From Bacillus thuringiensis (GTDB taxonomy: Bacteria; Bacillota; Bacilli; Bacillales; Bacillaceae_G): 64,000 nucleotides of DNA. This document shows positions 1 to 8,240 of the stretch, piece after piece (position 1 is the first letter of the stretch; every line of letters starts with the position of its first letter). A program made the position numbers and the translations under genes. The notes under the pieces are model-generated. The model was not told the DNA's origin. It searched no databases and saw only the letters and a list, made by a program, of their open reading frames with translations. Location: NCBI RefSeq assembly GCF_022095615.2, contig NZ_CP155559.1:1733501-1797500 (forward strand), given 5' to 3'.

Positions 1-640
1 TAAATGCTGCGTTCTGTAGGCCGTGATTTGGATGTAACTCATACCCAGTTGCTTTATGTTTTTGAATGAAATGATTCAAATCAACACCTGTGTTTATTAT
101 AGAGAGTGGGTAGAAAATCCTCTTTTTAAGAAATTCCTCATAAGACATGCCACTTATAACTTCAATAATTTTTCCTAGTATAATATAACCTGAATTCGAA
201 TAATTGAATGTTTCACCAGGTCTAGATTCAAAGGGACATGCAATAATCCATTGTATTAATTCATCCGGTGTTCGAGGCTGTAAAGATTGTAATAAAAAGT
301 CATGTTGAGCAGTAATATTACCGACTCCAGCAGTATGATTTAATAAATGCTTGATCATAATTTGATTTCCGTTTGGGAAATTTGGAATGAATCGATCTAA
401 AGTATCATGTAGCTGTAATTTTTCTTCTTCCACAAGCATTAAAATTGAAACTGCTGTGAAGATTTTAGTTATGGATCCGATACGAAACTTCGTTGTAGAT
501 GTATTAGGTATGTCCCAATTATAATTAGCTTTTCCAAATGATTGATTATAAAGAGTCTCTTCTTTATGGGCTATTAAAATTGTTCCGTTAAATTTTTCGG
601 CATTTTTATATAAGAATGAATTGATATATGAATTTAACAA
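1..640 (-). CDS. Serine hydrolase / class C beta-lactamase-like protein, 3' end beyond window
   Basis: This frame runs off the left edge and has 213 codons visible. I place the start at a TTG (640) because an AGGAG lies 10 nt upstream at 651-655 and no ATG fits. The protein carries the penicillin-binding/serine beta-lactamase signature: S-I-T-K at residues 56-59 (nucleophile Ser56, Lys59), an LLNHTAG block near 99-105 and Y-S-N at 147-149. These are the SxxK and YxN motifs of the beta-lactamase/D-Ala-D-Ala carboxypeptidase fold. The third motif (KTG/HxG) would lie beyond the window. No signal peptide is seen, so the enzyme looks cytoplasmic or esterase-like. Family members include esterases and peptidases, so the substrate is not assigned. 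Confidence 0.8.
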   Translation of the reverse strand, partial: MLNSYINSFLYKNAEKFNGTILIAHKEETLYNQSFGKANYNWDIPNTSTTKFRIGSITKIFTAVSILMLVEEEKLQLHDTLDRFIPNFPNGNQIMIKHLLNHTAGVGNITAQHDFLLQSLQPRTPDELIQWIIACPFESRPGETFNYSNSGYIILGKIIEVISGMSYEEFLKKRIFYPLSIINTGVDLNHFIQKHKATGYELHPNHGLQNAAF

Positions 641-863
641 ATTTCAGGCACTCCTTTAAATGTTGGAATATTCGTTACCTGAAATGGAATCCAACGGCAT
701 AGGCAATTCCCCCTAAATGAAATGTTTTTTAGCATACTTTTCTATTTTATAATGCAATTAATATAAGAAGCAAGTTGATTTAAAGACTATGAAAATAACG
801 GTTTTTAAATTGCTTTTCGGAATGTTTGAGTAGTTCATATTTTGAAGGTGGTGGGAAACAATT

Positions 864-1001
864 ATGAGAGTGAGAAAATTGATAGTAATTGAAGCTGGTG
901 AAATCAGTGAACTTGCACTACATCTAAAAGCAACAGATACCTATTCAAATAGTAGTATAATAGTGAATGAGGTGTTAATAGGATGGAAGATAAAACATTA
1001 G
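864..1001 (+). pseudogene. 5' fragment of a GNAT acetyltransferase gene, paralogous to the intact gene at 3483
   Basis: An open frame of 45 codons starts at ATG 864 behind a GAAGGTGGTGGG ribosome site. Its first ~28 residues align closely with the intact acetyltransferase at 3483: both share the ISELALH/LSELALH stretch, then KAT and YS. The upstream leader (CATATTTTGAAGGTG here, CATATTGAAGGTGAGG there) is also conserved. Similarity stops after the YSNS residues and the frame ends at TAG 999, inside the start of the next gene. Only the first fifth of a ~147-residue GNAT protein remains, without the acetyl-CoA loop, so it cannot be an active enzyme. It could act as a short leader ORF, but a remnant is the simpler reading. 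Confidence 0.7.
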
Positions 1002-1627
1002 GTTTACTATTAGATGTTGTTGGGGAATTATTTTCAGATGAAATTTCGATTGCTGTATCGAATACGAAAGAATATATATACTATCGGCCAAGTAAACGAA
1101 TTGATTTAAAGATTAGCGCCGGTGATCCTATAAAGGAAGGCACGATTGCTCATAAAGCAATGGTGACGAACCAAAAAACTTCTGAGTTTATTAACCGGGA
1201 TGTTTTTGGTATTCCTTATCATGGTATGGCCGTACCATTCTCAAATAATGGAAAGCTTGAAGGTTGCGTGACAGCTATTTACCCAGCTTTAACGGATGGA
1301 AAGTCAGTCGTTACTTTAAAAACAACGGACGGTTGGATTCCGGTCCCTTTTTCAAAGGTGATGTATTTAGAGGCGAAAGATAAAAAGACGTATGTGAATT
1401 CAGAAGAGTTAACAGGCACACATAAATACTCTCTGCAAGAATTCGAATACTTGCTTCCGAAAGATTCATTTATTAGATGCCACCGTGCCTTTATTGTAAA
1501 TGTTAATCATATTAAAGCGATTTATCCTGATACGCATTCTACTTTTGTACTTTCGATGGATAACGGAGAGAGGGTACCAGTTAGTCAATCATACGCCAGT
1601 TATTTTCGTAAGCTTCTAGGATTCTAA
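983..1627 (+). CDS. LytTR-family DNA-binding transcriptional regulator
   Basis: This 214-residue protein has a C-terminal LytTR DNA-binding domain (about 107-212), visible from the VMYLEAKDKKTYV segment, the KDSFIRCHRAFIVNVNHI segment typical of LytTR beta strands, and the terminal PVSQSYASYFRKLL. The N-terminal ~100 residues form a compact alpha/beta sensor-like domain rather than a receiver: there is no Asp-acceptor pocket. The start at ATG 983 is preceded by GAGGTG. It lies 127 bp upstream of a CoA-transferase gene on the same strand, and the two are probably a regulator-target pair; that link is inferred from position. A pair of ATACTG repeats between the genes (1682, 1702) is a possible binding site. 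Confidence 0.85.
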   Translation: MEDKTLGLLLDVVGELFSDEISIAVSNTKEYIYYRPSKRIDLKISAGDPIKEGTIAHKAMVTNQKTSEFINRDVFGIPYHGMAVPFSNNGKLEGCVTAIYPALTDGKSVVTLKTTDGWIPVPFSKVMYLEAKDKKTYVNSEELTGTHKYSLQEFEYLLPKDSFIRCHRAFIVNVNHIKAIYPDTHSTFVLSMDNGERVPVSQSYASYFRKLLGF

Positions 1628-1754
1628 ATTATTCTGCTTTAGAACCTAGATTCGCTGTTTTATCTGAATTTTCGGCATTGTATACTGAAATCCCTATTTG
1701 GATACTGTTAAAGTGTAAAATAATTATGAATATTCACAGGGAGAGGGATTACAT

Positions 1755-3269
1755 ATGGAGAATAATTTGGATAGAATTAGGGATCAACGTCTGAAAAATC
1801 GCGTAGTTACACCTGAAGAAGCAGCTTCATGGATTGAAAGTGGAATGACTTTAGGCTTAAGTGGGTTTACACGTGCAGGTGATGTGAAAGCAGTCCCATT
1901 TGCGCTTGTAAACCGAGTTAAGAATGATAAATCTTTTAAAGTAAATGTTTATACTGGTGCCTCTTTAGGTTCTGATGTAGATAAATTATTTGCGGAAGCA
2001 GGAATTTTAAGGAAAAGATTACCCTTCCAAGCTGATGCGACTATGCGAAAAGGAATTAATAACGGAGACTTTTTATTTGTGGATCAGCACTTATCTCATA
2101 CAGCAGAGTTACTTCGTGCTGACGTTATGGATATAGATTTCGCTATTTTGGAAGCGGTTGGGATTACTGAAGACGGAATGATTATTCCAACGACTTCAAT
2201 TGGAAATTCCTTAGCATTTTCCTTAAATGCTAAGTCCATTATCATTGAAATGAATATGGCTCAATCCGCGCAGCTAGAAGGGCTACATGATTTATATGAA
2301 CCAGGTAAACAAGGGGAAAGGCTACCAATTCCGCTCGTAAAAACGGATGATCGAATTGGAACAATTGGCATTCCGATTGATGTTGAAAAAGTGAAAGGGA
2401 TTGTGTTTACGAACCAACTGGACTCACCATCGACAATTGTTCCTCCGGATGAAGAAACTGTTATTATGGCACAGCATTTAATAGAGTTCCTTCGAAAAGA
2501 AGTAAAAGTAGGTCGATTAACAAATCGTTTAGCACCGCTACAATCGGGAATTGGTTCAGTGGCCAACGCAGTTCTTCATGGAATGTTAGATTCCGAGTTT
2601 GAAGATTTAGAAGTGTATTCTGAGGTGTTACAGGATGCGGTCTTTGATCTTATGGATGCTGGGAAAGTCAATTTTGCTTCCTGCTGCTCAATTACGCTTT
2701 CTGAAGAGAAAATGCAACAAGTATTTTCCAATTTTGAAAAATATCGTGCCAAATTAATGATGCGCCCGCAAGAGATTTCTAATCACCCTGAAATCATTCG
2801 CCGCCTTGGATTAATCTCGATTAATACGGCTTTGGAATTAGATATATACGGAAATGTTAACTCTACTCACGTTTTAGGCACAAAGATGATGAATGGTATT
2901 GGTGGTTCTGGTGATTTTGCGAGAAATGCACGTCTAGCTATCTTTGTTACTAAATCGATTGCAAAAGGTGGTAACATTTCAAGTATCGTTCCTTTCGTTT
3001 CTCATGTAGATCATACGGAACATGATGTAGATGTTATCGTCACTGAACAAGGGTATGCTGACCTAAGAGGATTAGCGCCAAGAGAAAGAGTGGAACTAAT
3101 TATTGAGAATTGCGTACATCCAATGTATCGTGACCAGCTAAGAGCTTATTACGAAGAAGCACAAACAAGAGGTGGACAAACTCCTCATGTTTTAGAAAAA
3201 GCTTTTTCTTGGCATACGAATTATGCTAAAAATGGAACAATGCTTGAAGGGGTAGTAGAAACTGTTTAG
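1755..3269 (+). CDS. Acetyl-CoA hydrolase / succinyl-CoA:acetate CoA-transferase family enzyme
   Basis: This 504-residue protein has the length and blocks of the Cat1/AarC/ScpC class I CoA-transferases. The motif GIGSVANAV (glycine-rich CoA loop) is followed by EVYSEVLQD, in which Glu290 matches the glutamate that forms the glutamyl-CoA thioester in AarC. The C-terminal part (VPFVSHVDHTEHDVDVIVTEQG, ADLRGL) is also typical. Such enzymes move CoA between succinate and acetate, or hydrolyse acetyl-CoA, in acetate and succinate metabolism in the cytoplasm. The start ATG 1755 follows GGGAGAGGG. The LytTR gene upstream probably controls it. Two intrinsic terminators follow. Sequence alone does not separate hydrolase from transferase activity. 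Confidence 0.9.
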   Translation: MENNLDRIRDQRLKNRVVTPEEAASWIESGMTLGLSGFTRAGDVKAVPFALVNRVKNDKSFKVNVYTGASLGSDVDKLFAEAGILRKRLPFQADATMRKGINNGDFLFVDQHLSHTAELLRADVMDIDFAILEAVGITEDGMIIPTTSIGNSLAFSLNAKSIIIEMNMAQSAQLEGLHDLYEPGKQGERLPIPLVKTDDRIGTIGIPIDVEKVKGIVFTNQLDSPSTIVPPDEETVIMAQHLIEFLRKEVKVGRLTNRLAPLQSGIGSVANAVLHGMLDSEFEDLEVYSEVLQDAVFDLMDAGKVNFASCCSITLSEEKMQQVFSNFEKYRAKLMMRPQEISNHPEIIRRLGLISINTALELDIYGNVNSTHVLGTKMMNGIGGSGDFARNARLAIFVTKSIAKGGNISSIVPFVSHVDHTEHDVDVIVTEQGYADLRGLAPRERVELIIENCVHPMYRDQLRAYYEEAQTRGGQTPHVLEKAFSWHTNYAKNGTMLEGVVETV

Positions 3270-3310
3270 AAGTGCAAAAATGATTCTTAATATAATATGC
3301 TATAAAGGTT

Positions 3311-3360
3311 AAAAGAAAAAGAACGCCAATTTTCAAGAATGGCGTTCTTTTTCTTTTAAT
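3311..3360 (+). terminator. Intrinsic terminator after CoA-transferase gene
   Basis: A perfect 18-bp stem (3311-3328 with 3340-3357) has an 11-nt loop. The arms are A-rich then T-rich, so it could work on both strands. Confidence 0.85.
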
Positions 3361-3393
3361 AAATTGTTACCTATTCTGAAGAATTATAAAAGT

Positions 3394-3426
3394 AACCTCT
3401 TATTTACGGAAATAAGAGGTTTTTTT
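3394..3426 (+). terminator. Second intrinsic terminator upstream of GNAT gene
   Basis: A perfect 12-bp stem, AACCTCTTATTT with its complement (3394-3405 and 3410-3421), has a 4-nt loop and then a T run to 3426. Two terminators in tandem isolate the CoA-transferase unit from the GNAT gene. Confidence 0.85.
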
Positions 3427-3482
3427 AATTACTTTTCGAATCATTTTAATAGGTTACATATTGAAGGTGAGGAGAAAGCATC

Positions 3483-3926
3483 ATGAAGATAAGAAAAGCG
3501 TTATTAAGTGAAGCAAATGAATTAAGTGAACTCGCATTACACTCAAAAGCAACGTGGAAATATAGTGAAGCATTCATACTTGCTTGTAAGGAAGATTTAA
3601 CAATTACAGAAGAGTACATAAATAATAATTTTGTATATGTTTTAGAAAACGATAATACGAAGATTGGGTTTTTCACATTTTTACGTAATGATAAAGCTCT
3701 CGACTTTTTATACATTCATCCTCGTTACAAAGGGAATGGATATGGCAAAATAATGTGGAAGTTTGTAATAGAGCAAGCAAATGAACTAGGAATAAAAAGT
3801 TTTACGATTGATAGTGATCCGAATGCAAAAGGGTTTTACTTGAAGATGGGAGCAAAATTAATCGGGGAAACACCATCAACGGTTTTTAAGGGGCGATTAC
3901 TACCTCTTTTGAAATATGATGTGTAA
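3483..3926 (+). CDS. GNAT-family N-acetyltransferase
   Basis: This 147-residue protein has a GNAT fold. The acetyl-CoA pyrophosphate-binding loop is visible as RYKGNGYG at 81-88, preceded by the LDFLYIHP beta strand and followed by a helix, and the C-terminal FYLKMGAKLIGE stretch is the usual beta 6-7 region. It would acetylate an amine of a small molecule or protein in the cytoplasm; the acceptor is not predictable. The start ATG 3483 follows GGTGAGGAGAAAG. A YunG-like gene follows after 27 bp and is probably co-transcribed. The broken 5' copy at 864 shares both coding and leader sequence with this gene. Confidence 0.88.
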   Translation: MKIRKALLSEANELSELALHSKATWKYSEAFILACKEDLTITEEYINNNFVYVLENDNTKIGFFTFLRNDKALDFLYIHPRYKGNGYGKIMWKFVIEQANELGIKSFTIDSDPNAKGFYLKMGAKLIGETPSTVFKGRLLPLLKYDV

Positions 3927-3953
3927 AACAATTAATAGTAGGAGAAGCTGAAA

Positions 3954-4313
3954 ATGGATGACGTAAAGGCAAAAAGAATATATGAAGCACTAATAAAATC
4001 GTGGTCGATTGAAACAAGTTCAAAGTGGACTCTTGAAAATCCAGCAAAGGGACAGTGTGGTGTAACGGCTTTAGTCGTTCAAGATATATGCGGAGGAAAA
4101 ATTAAGAAGACAAAAATAGGGGAGGTGTGGCACTTTTATAACTGTATAAATGGACAGAGGTTGGATTTTACAGAGACTCAATTCAGTCGGAAATTGAATT
4201 ATTTGGATGAGAAATCAAATCGAGAAGAAGCATTTGCAGATACAAATGAAAAACAATATAGCATTTTGAAGAAAAAGATAATGAAAGAATTCAAATTATC
4301 TTTTGACTCTTAA
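3954..4313 (+). CDS. YunG-family protein
   Basis: This 119-residue protein resembles Bacillus YunG. It has the block GQCGVTALVVQD followed by GGKI, then VWHFYN, and LDFTETQF. The Cys in GQCG, the His in WHFYN and the Asp in LDFT are the conserved polar positions and suggest, without proof, a Cys/His/Asp enzyme-like site. No signal peptide or membrane segment is seen. The start ATG 3954 lies behind AGTAGGAG. It probably shares a transcript with the GNAT gene 27 bp upstream. No biochemical role is established that I can name. Confidence 0.75.
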   Translation: MDDVKAKRIYEALIKSWSIETSSKWTLENPAKGQCGVTALVVQDICGGKIKKTKIGEVWHFYNCINGQRLDFTETQFSRKLNYLDEKSNREEAFADTNEKQYSILKKKIMKEFKLSFDS

Positions 4314-4314
4314 T

Positions 4315-4352
4315 CTTTAATAAGTTACTATAATGGTGGTAACTTATTAAAG
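4315..4352. repeat. 14-bp perfect inverted repeat upstream of mtaD
   Basis: CTTTAATAAGTTAC (4315-4328) and its exact complement (4339-4352) flank a 10-nt centre. No T run follows on the + strand, so it is not a classical terminator. It lies between the yunG-like stop and the mtaD ribosome site, so it may be an operator, an attenuator-like hairpin or a processing site. Confidence 0.55.
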
Positions 4353-4384
4353 GGAACTTCATAGAGTTGAAAGGGGAAATACTT

Positions 4385-5692
4385 TTGAAAACAACTTATG
4401 TAAACGCTACAATTGTAACGATGAATGAACAAAACGAAGTGATGGAAAATGGATATATCATTGTAGAAAATGATCAAATTATAGATGTAAAGAGCGGAGA
4501 ATTCACTAATGATTTTGCAGTAGATGAAGTAATTGACATGAAAGGAAAGTGGGTTTTACCAGGGCTTATAAATACACATACACATGTTGTAATGAGTCTC
4601 TTAAGAGGTATTGGCGATGATATGTTATTACAGCCATGGCTGGAGACGAGAATTTGGCCACTGGAAAGTCAGTTTACTCCAGAGCTTGCGGTCGCTAGCA
4701 CGGAATTAGGATTACTTGAAATGGTGAAAAGTGGTACAACATCATTTTCTGACATGTTTAATCCAATTGGAGTAGATCAAGATGCAATTATGGAAACGGT
4801 ATCAAGGAGTGGAATGCGAGCTGCTGTTTCAAGAACTTTATTTAGCTTCGGAACGAAGGAAGATGAAAAGAAAGCAATTGAAGAAGCTGAGAAATATGTG
4901 AAGCGTTACTATAACGAAAGTGGCATGTTAACTACGATGGTTGCACCGCATAGTCCATATACATGTTCTACTGAACTGTTAGAAGAATGTGCACGTATTG
5001 CAGTAGAAAATCAAACGATGGTTCATATTCATCTTTCGGAAACAGAGCGTGAAGTACGTGATATTGAAGCACAGTACGGAAAGCGTCCAGTCGAATATGC
5101 AGCAAGTTGTGGGTTGTTTAAACGCCCAACAGTTATTGCACACGGTGTAGTATTAAATGAAAATGAGCGTGTATTTTTAGCAGAACATGATGTTCGAGTA
5201 GCACATAACCCGAATAGTAATTTAAAACTAGGTTCTGGTATAGCGAATGTAAAAGCGATGCTAGAAGCAGGAATGAAAGTAGGAATTGCAACAGATAGTG
5301 TTGCATCTAACAACAATTTAGATATGTTTGAAGAAATGCGTATAGCGACTTTACTACAAAAAGGTATTCACCAAGATGCAACAGCGTTACCAGTTGAAAC
5401 TGCTCTTACACTTGCGACTAAAGGAGCTGCTGAAGTAATCGGCATGAAACAAACAGGATCACTTGAGGTTGGAAAGTGTGCTGATTTTATTACGATTGAC
5501 CCATCTAATAAGCCGCATTTACAACCAGCAGATGAAGTATTATCGCACTTTGTATATGCAGCTAGTGGAAAAGATATAAGCGATGTAATTATTAACGGAA
5601 AACGTGTCGTTTGGAATGGTGAATGTAAAACGTTAGATGAAGAGCGTATTATATTTGAAGCAAGTCGTTATAAACGAGGTTTACAAAGATAG
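4385..5692 (+). CDS. mtaD: 5-Methylthioadenosine/S-adenosylhomocysteine deaminase
   Basis: This 435-residue amidohydrolase deaminates methylthioadenosine and S-adenosylhomocysteine to the inosine analogues, part of sulfur-metabolite recycling in the cytoplasm. Metal-binding motifs are visible: H65-x-H67 in INTHTHVV, a His in MVHIHLSE, a His in VIAHGVVL and the Asp in IATDSVASNN. The length matches the family. I place the start at TTG 4385 because an AAAGGGGA site ends 7 nt before it; a longer reading from 4367 would put that site inside the gene. A strong terminator follows. Guanine or cytosine deaminase relatives share the fold, but overall similarity favours MtaD. Confidence 0.9.
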   Translation: MKTTYVNATIVTMNEQNEVMENGYIIVENDQIIDVKSGEFTNDFAVDEVIDMKGKWVLPGLINTHTHVVMSLLRGIGDDMLLQPWLETRIWPLESQFTPELAVASTELGLLEMVKSGTTSFSDMFNPIGVDQDAIMETVSRSGMRAAVSRTLFSFGTKEDEKKAIEEAEKYVKRYYNESGMLTTMVAPHSPYTCSTELLEECARIAVENQTMVHIHLSETEREVRDIEAQYGKRPVEYAASCGLFKRPTVIAHGVVLNENERVFLAEHDVRVAHNPNSNLKLGSGIANVKAMLEAGMKVGIATDSVASNNNLDMFEEMRIATLLQKGIHQDATALPVETALTLATKGAAEVIGMKQTGSLEVGKCADFITIDPSNKPHLQPADEVLSHFVYAASGKDISDVIINGKRVVWNGECKTLDEERIIFEASRYKRGLQR

Positions 5693-5699
5693 GTATTTG

Positions 5700-5735
5700 A
5701 AAAAGCTATCCTTTTTTAAAAGGATAGCTTTTTTT
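5700..5735 (+). terminator. Intrinsic terminator after mtaD
   Basis: The stem AAAAGCTATCCTTTT pairs with its complement and is followed by a 7-T run. Confidence 0.85.
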
Positions 5736-5837
5736 CTGGAACGAATAAATATTCAAAAGAATGTCGCATCTTTCTGTTCATATTTCTGCTATAATATATA
5801 ACGCTTTATAATATTTTATACTTAAGGAGAACAATTC

Positions 5838-7466
5838 ATGAAGCGAAAAAAGAGCCATTTAATGGTAATGGCACTTGTTACAACTTTATTATTAACAGCT
5901 TGTAATAATAAAGCGAATAAAAGTGACACTGAGGCAAAAAAACAAGTATTAAATGTAACAGTAGCAGAAGAAATTCCTTCTCTTGATACTGCGAAAACAA
6001 TGGATGGTACATCAACACACGTTATGCAAAACATATTTGAAGGTTTGTATGTATTAGATGATCAAGATCAGCCTATTCCAGCAGTAGCAAAATCGTTCCA
6101 AAGAAGTGAAGATGGTAAAAAATATACATTTAATTTGCGTAAAGATGCAAAATGGTCAAATGGAGACAGTGTGACAGCAAATGATTTTATATTTGCATGG
6201 AAACGTGCAATTAATCCTGAAACAGCGTCTCAATATGCGTACATGCTCTTTCATGTGAAAAATGCGAAAGAAATTAATAAAGGAACAATGCCTCTTGATA
6301 ACCTTGGCGTTAAAGCAATAAATGATTATAAGTTAGAAGTGGAACTCGAACAGCCAATTCCGTATTTTTTACAGTTGTTAGCACTGCCGATATACTTACC
6401 ACAGCATGAATCATTTTTGAAAGAACAAGGAAAGAATTATGCATTGGAACCTAGTAATCTCATATATAACGGGCCATTTGTATTAGAGAAATGGAAGCAT
6501 GAACAAGAGTTTCAATTAAAGAAGAATGCTACATATTGGGATCAAAAGAAAGTGAAATTAGACGAGATAAACTTTCAGATTGTAAAGGATACAATGACGG
6601 CTGTTAATTTATACGAAGCTGGTGATTTAGACCGGGTGCCTATTAATTCTCAATTTGTAGACAAGTATAAAGGGAATAAGGAATTACATATGTCGAGTGA
6701 TCCTGGAATTGCTATGCTACGTTTTAATGAGAAAAATAGTGCGTTAGCAAATAAAAAGGTGCGTCAATCTATTTCATTAGCGTTAAATAAAGAGGACTTT
6801 GTTGCTAACTTTATTAATAATGGGGCAAAATCTGCAAGCGGACTTGTACCAGTTGGTCATGTAAACGAAGAGACTGGTAAAGATTTTAGAAAAGAAAACG
6901 GAGATCTGTCTTCATATGATTTGCAAAATGCAAAAAAGATTTGGAAAGAAGCGAAAAAAGAGCTTGGAGTAGAGCAAGTAAACCTCGAGTTTTTAACGTT
7001 TGAACAAGATAATGCAAAACGTATGGCAGAATATATAAAAGGTGACTTAGAAAAGAATTTGCATGGATTAACGATACAAATTAAACAACAGCCATTTAAG
7101 CAAAAATTACAGTTAGAACAAACCGGGGATTATGATATAACTATGGCAAATTGGGGACCTGATTATAAAGACCCAATTAGTTATTTAGAGCTATTTACGA
7201 CGGGTAATCCAAATAATAAAATGAATTACTCTAATGCTCGTTACGATGAATTAATAAAGAAAGCGAAAACTGATTTTGTACTAGAACCAGAGAAACGATG
7301 GGGAGCATTGCTAGAAGCTGAGCAAGTATTATTAGAAGATGCAGCTGTAGCACCGCTGTATCATATTGGTTCAGCATATGTACAAAAGGATTACGTAAAG
7401 GGAATTGAAAAGCATCAATTTGGTGGTGTTTATACTTATAAGAATGCTTATATAATTAAGGAGTAA
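5838..7466 (+). CDS. Oligopeptide ABC transporter substrate-binding lipoprotein (OppA/MppA type)
   Basis: This 542-residue extracytoplasmic solute-binding protein belongs to family 5. The N terminus has a lipoprotein signal: KRKK, a hydrophobic stretch, then the lipobox L-T-A-C with Cys22 as the lipid-modified residue. The body shows OppA-family blocks such as IPSLDTAKTMDGTS, IFEGLY, WSNGDSVTANDFIFAWKRA and NYSNARYDELI. It would capture peptides at the outer face of the membrane and deliver them to an ABC permease. No permease or ATPase gene is adjacent, so it is an orphan binding protein. B. cereus group genomes carry several, some used for signal-peptide import. A rap-phr remnant lies immediately downstream, though that may be chance. 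Confidence 0.92.
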   Translation: MKRKKSHLMVMALVTTLLLTACNNKANKSDTEAKKQVLNVTVAEEIPSLDTAKTMDGTSTHVMQNIFEGLYVLDDQDQPIPAVAKSFQRSEDGKKYTFNLRKDAKWSNGDSVTANDFIFAWKRAINPETASQYAYMLFHVKNAKEINKGTMPLDNLGVKAINDYKLEVELEQPIPYFLQLLALPIYLPQHESFLKEQGKNYALEPSNLIYNGPFVLEKWKHEQEFQLKKNATYWDQKKVKLDEINFQIVKDTMTAVNLYEAGDLDRVPINSQFVDKYKGNKELHMSSDPGIAMLRFNEKNSALANKKVRQSISLALNKEDFVANFINNGAKSASGLVPVGHVNEETGKDFRKENGDLSSYDLQNAKKIWKEAKKELGVEQVNLEFLTFEQDNAKRMAEYIKGDLEKNLHGLTIQIKQQPFKQKLQLEQTGDYDITMANWGPDYKDPISYLELFTTGNPNNKMNYSNARYDELIKKAKTDFVLEPEKRWGALLEAEQVLLEDAAVAPLYHIGSAYVQKDYVKGIEKHQFGGVYTYKNAYIIKE

Positions 7467-7476
7467 AAGAGAAAGG

Positions 7477-7508
7477 CTAAGTGCTTTATATAAGTACTTA
7501 GTTTTTTT
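7477..7508 (+). terminator. Intrinsic terminator after oppA-like gene
   Basis: CTAAGTGC and GTACTTAG pair with one mismatch around a 9-nt loop and are followed by a 7-T run. Confidence 0.75.
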
Positions 7509-7660
7509 GTATTTTCAGTATAATAGATATGGTTACTGTGTTTATGTATACTAAAGTATGATTTTTGTTGAGAAAGTTTAAAATTCTTAATATTCTATTT
7601 TTATTCTTTTGTAATTTGTTATACTTATATTAATTTTAAGTAAAGGGGAGAATAAATTCC

Positions 7661-8014
7661 ATGAGTATAGACGTGGTTACAATGGAAGAAATGAAAAAAT
7701 TGCTTCATGGGTGGAATTGTGAAATTCGTTTGAGAAATATAGCAAAAGCAAAACAACATAAGGAAACTATTGAGTACTAGATACTATTAAGGATCTAAAT
7801 ATAAAGTTACATTATGCACTTATTAATTTAAGATATAGTTTGCTTTTTGATGAAATAAGTGGAGTTAAAGAAAGTTTTTGGATATGTAAAAGATTACTCA
7901 CAGCAAATAGCTTCTCAGTTTTATGAGAAAAGAAATGAAAAAAAAGCTGGAGAGTATTATCACATAGCATATCAAGCAGAGAAAACACTAAATGAAAGAG
8001 GGGCATTAAAATGA
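7661..8014 (+). pseudogene. Collapsed Rap-type response-regulator aspartate phosphatase gene
   Basis: Three short pieces read like a Rap protein with most of its body lost. Piece one starts at ATG 7661 behind AAAGGGGAG and encodes 39 residues (EEMKKLLHGWNCEIRL is like the first Rap helix), ending at TAG 7778. Piece two, in another frame, gives LHYALINLRYSLLFDEI, like the second Rap helix pair. Piece three, from about 7859 back in the first frame, gives SQFYEKRNEKKAGEYYHIAYQAEKTL, like the last TPR helix, and stops at 8012. About 115 codons remain where Rap proteins have about 370-380. The end overlaps the phr start by 4 nt, the usual rap-phr arrangement. The assignment rests on pattern and gene order. 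Confidence 0.7.
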
Positions 8015-8154
8015 AAAAAATTGGGGTATTAAGTTTGTTAGCAGTTCTTACGCTATTAAATGTGAATGTATTTAAAGATACACAACAAGTTAAATCAAGT
8101 ATTACATCTCAAACTGAAATTATTCAATACTCCGAACATGGTACAGGTTGGTAA
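8011..8154 (+). CDS. Phr-type secreted signalling pre-peptide, orphaned
   Basis: This 47-residue peptide starts at ATG 8011 inside the ATGA overlap with the rap remnant, with AGAGGGG upstream. It has MKK, a hydrophobic export segment (about residues 4-21, IGVLSLLAVLTLLNVNVF), a polar middle and the C-terminal tail YSEHGTGW. That matches Phr/NprX-type pre-peptides, which are exported, trimmed to 5-8 residues and re-imported by Opp to inhibit a Rap or related receptor. Its own Rap is broken, so any activity would have to be through another receptor. The mature peptide probably lies in the last 5-10 residues. It was too short for routine calling, but signal, position and ribosome site agree. Confidence 0.65.
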   Translation: MKKIGVLSLLAVLTLLNVNVFKDTQQVKSSITSQTEIIQYSEHGTGW

Positions 8155-8184
8155 AAACTTAAAAAATATAATGTTATTTATCCC

Positions 8185-8230
8185 TATTAAGTAAAGACCT
8201 TCCTAGCTATAGGAAGGTCTTTACTTAATA
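8185..8230. terminator. Bidirectional terminator between phr and GNAT gene
   Basis: A perfect 21-bp stem (8185-8205 with 8210-8230) has a 4-nt loop. It lies between convergent genes, with A/T-rich ends suited to both directions. Confidence 0.85.
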
Positions 8231-8240
8231 ATAGAGTCTA

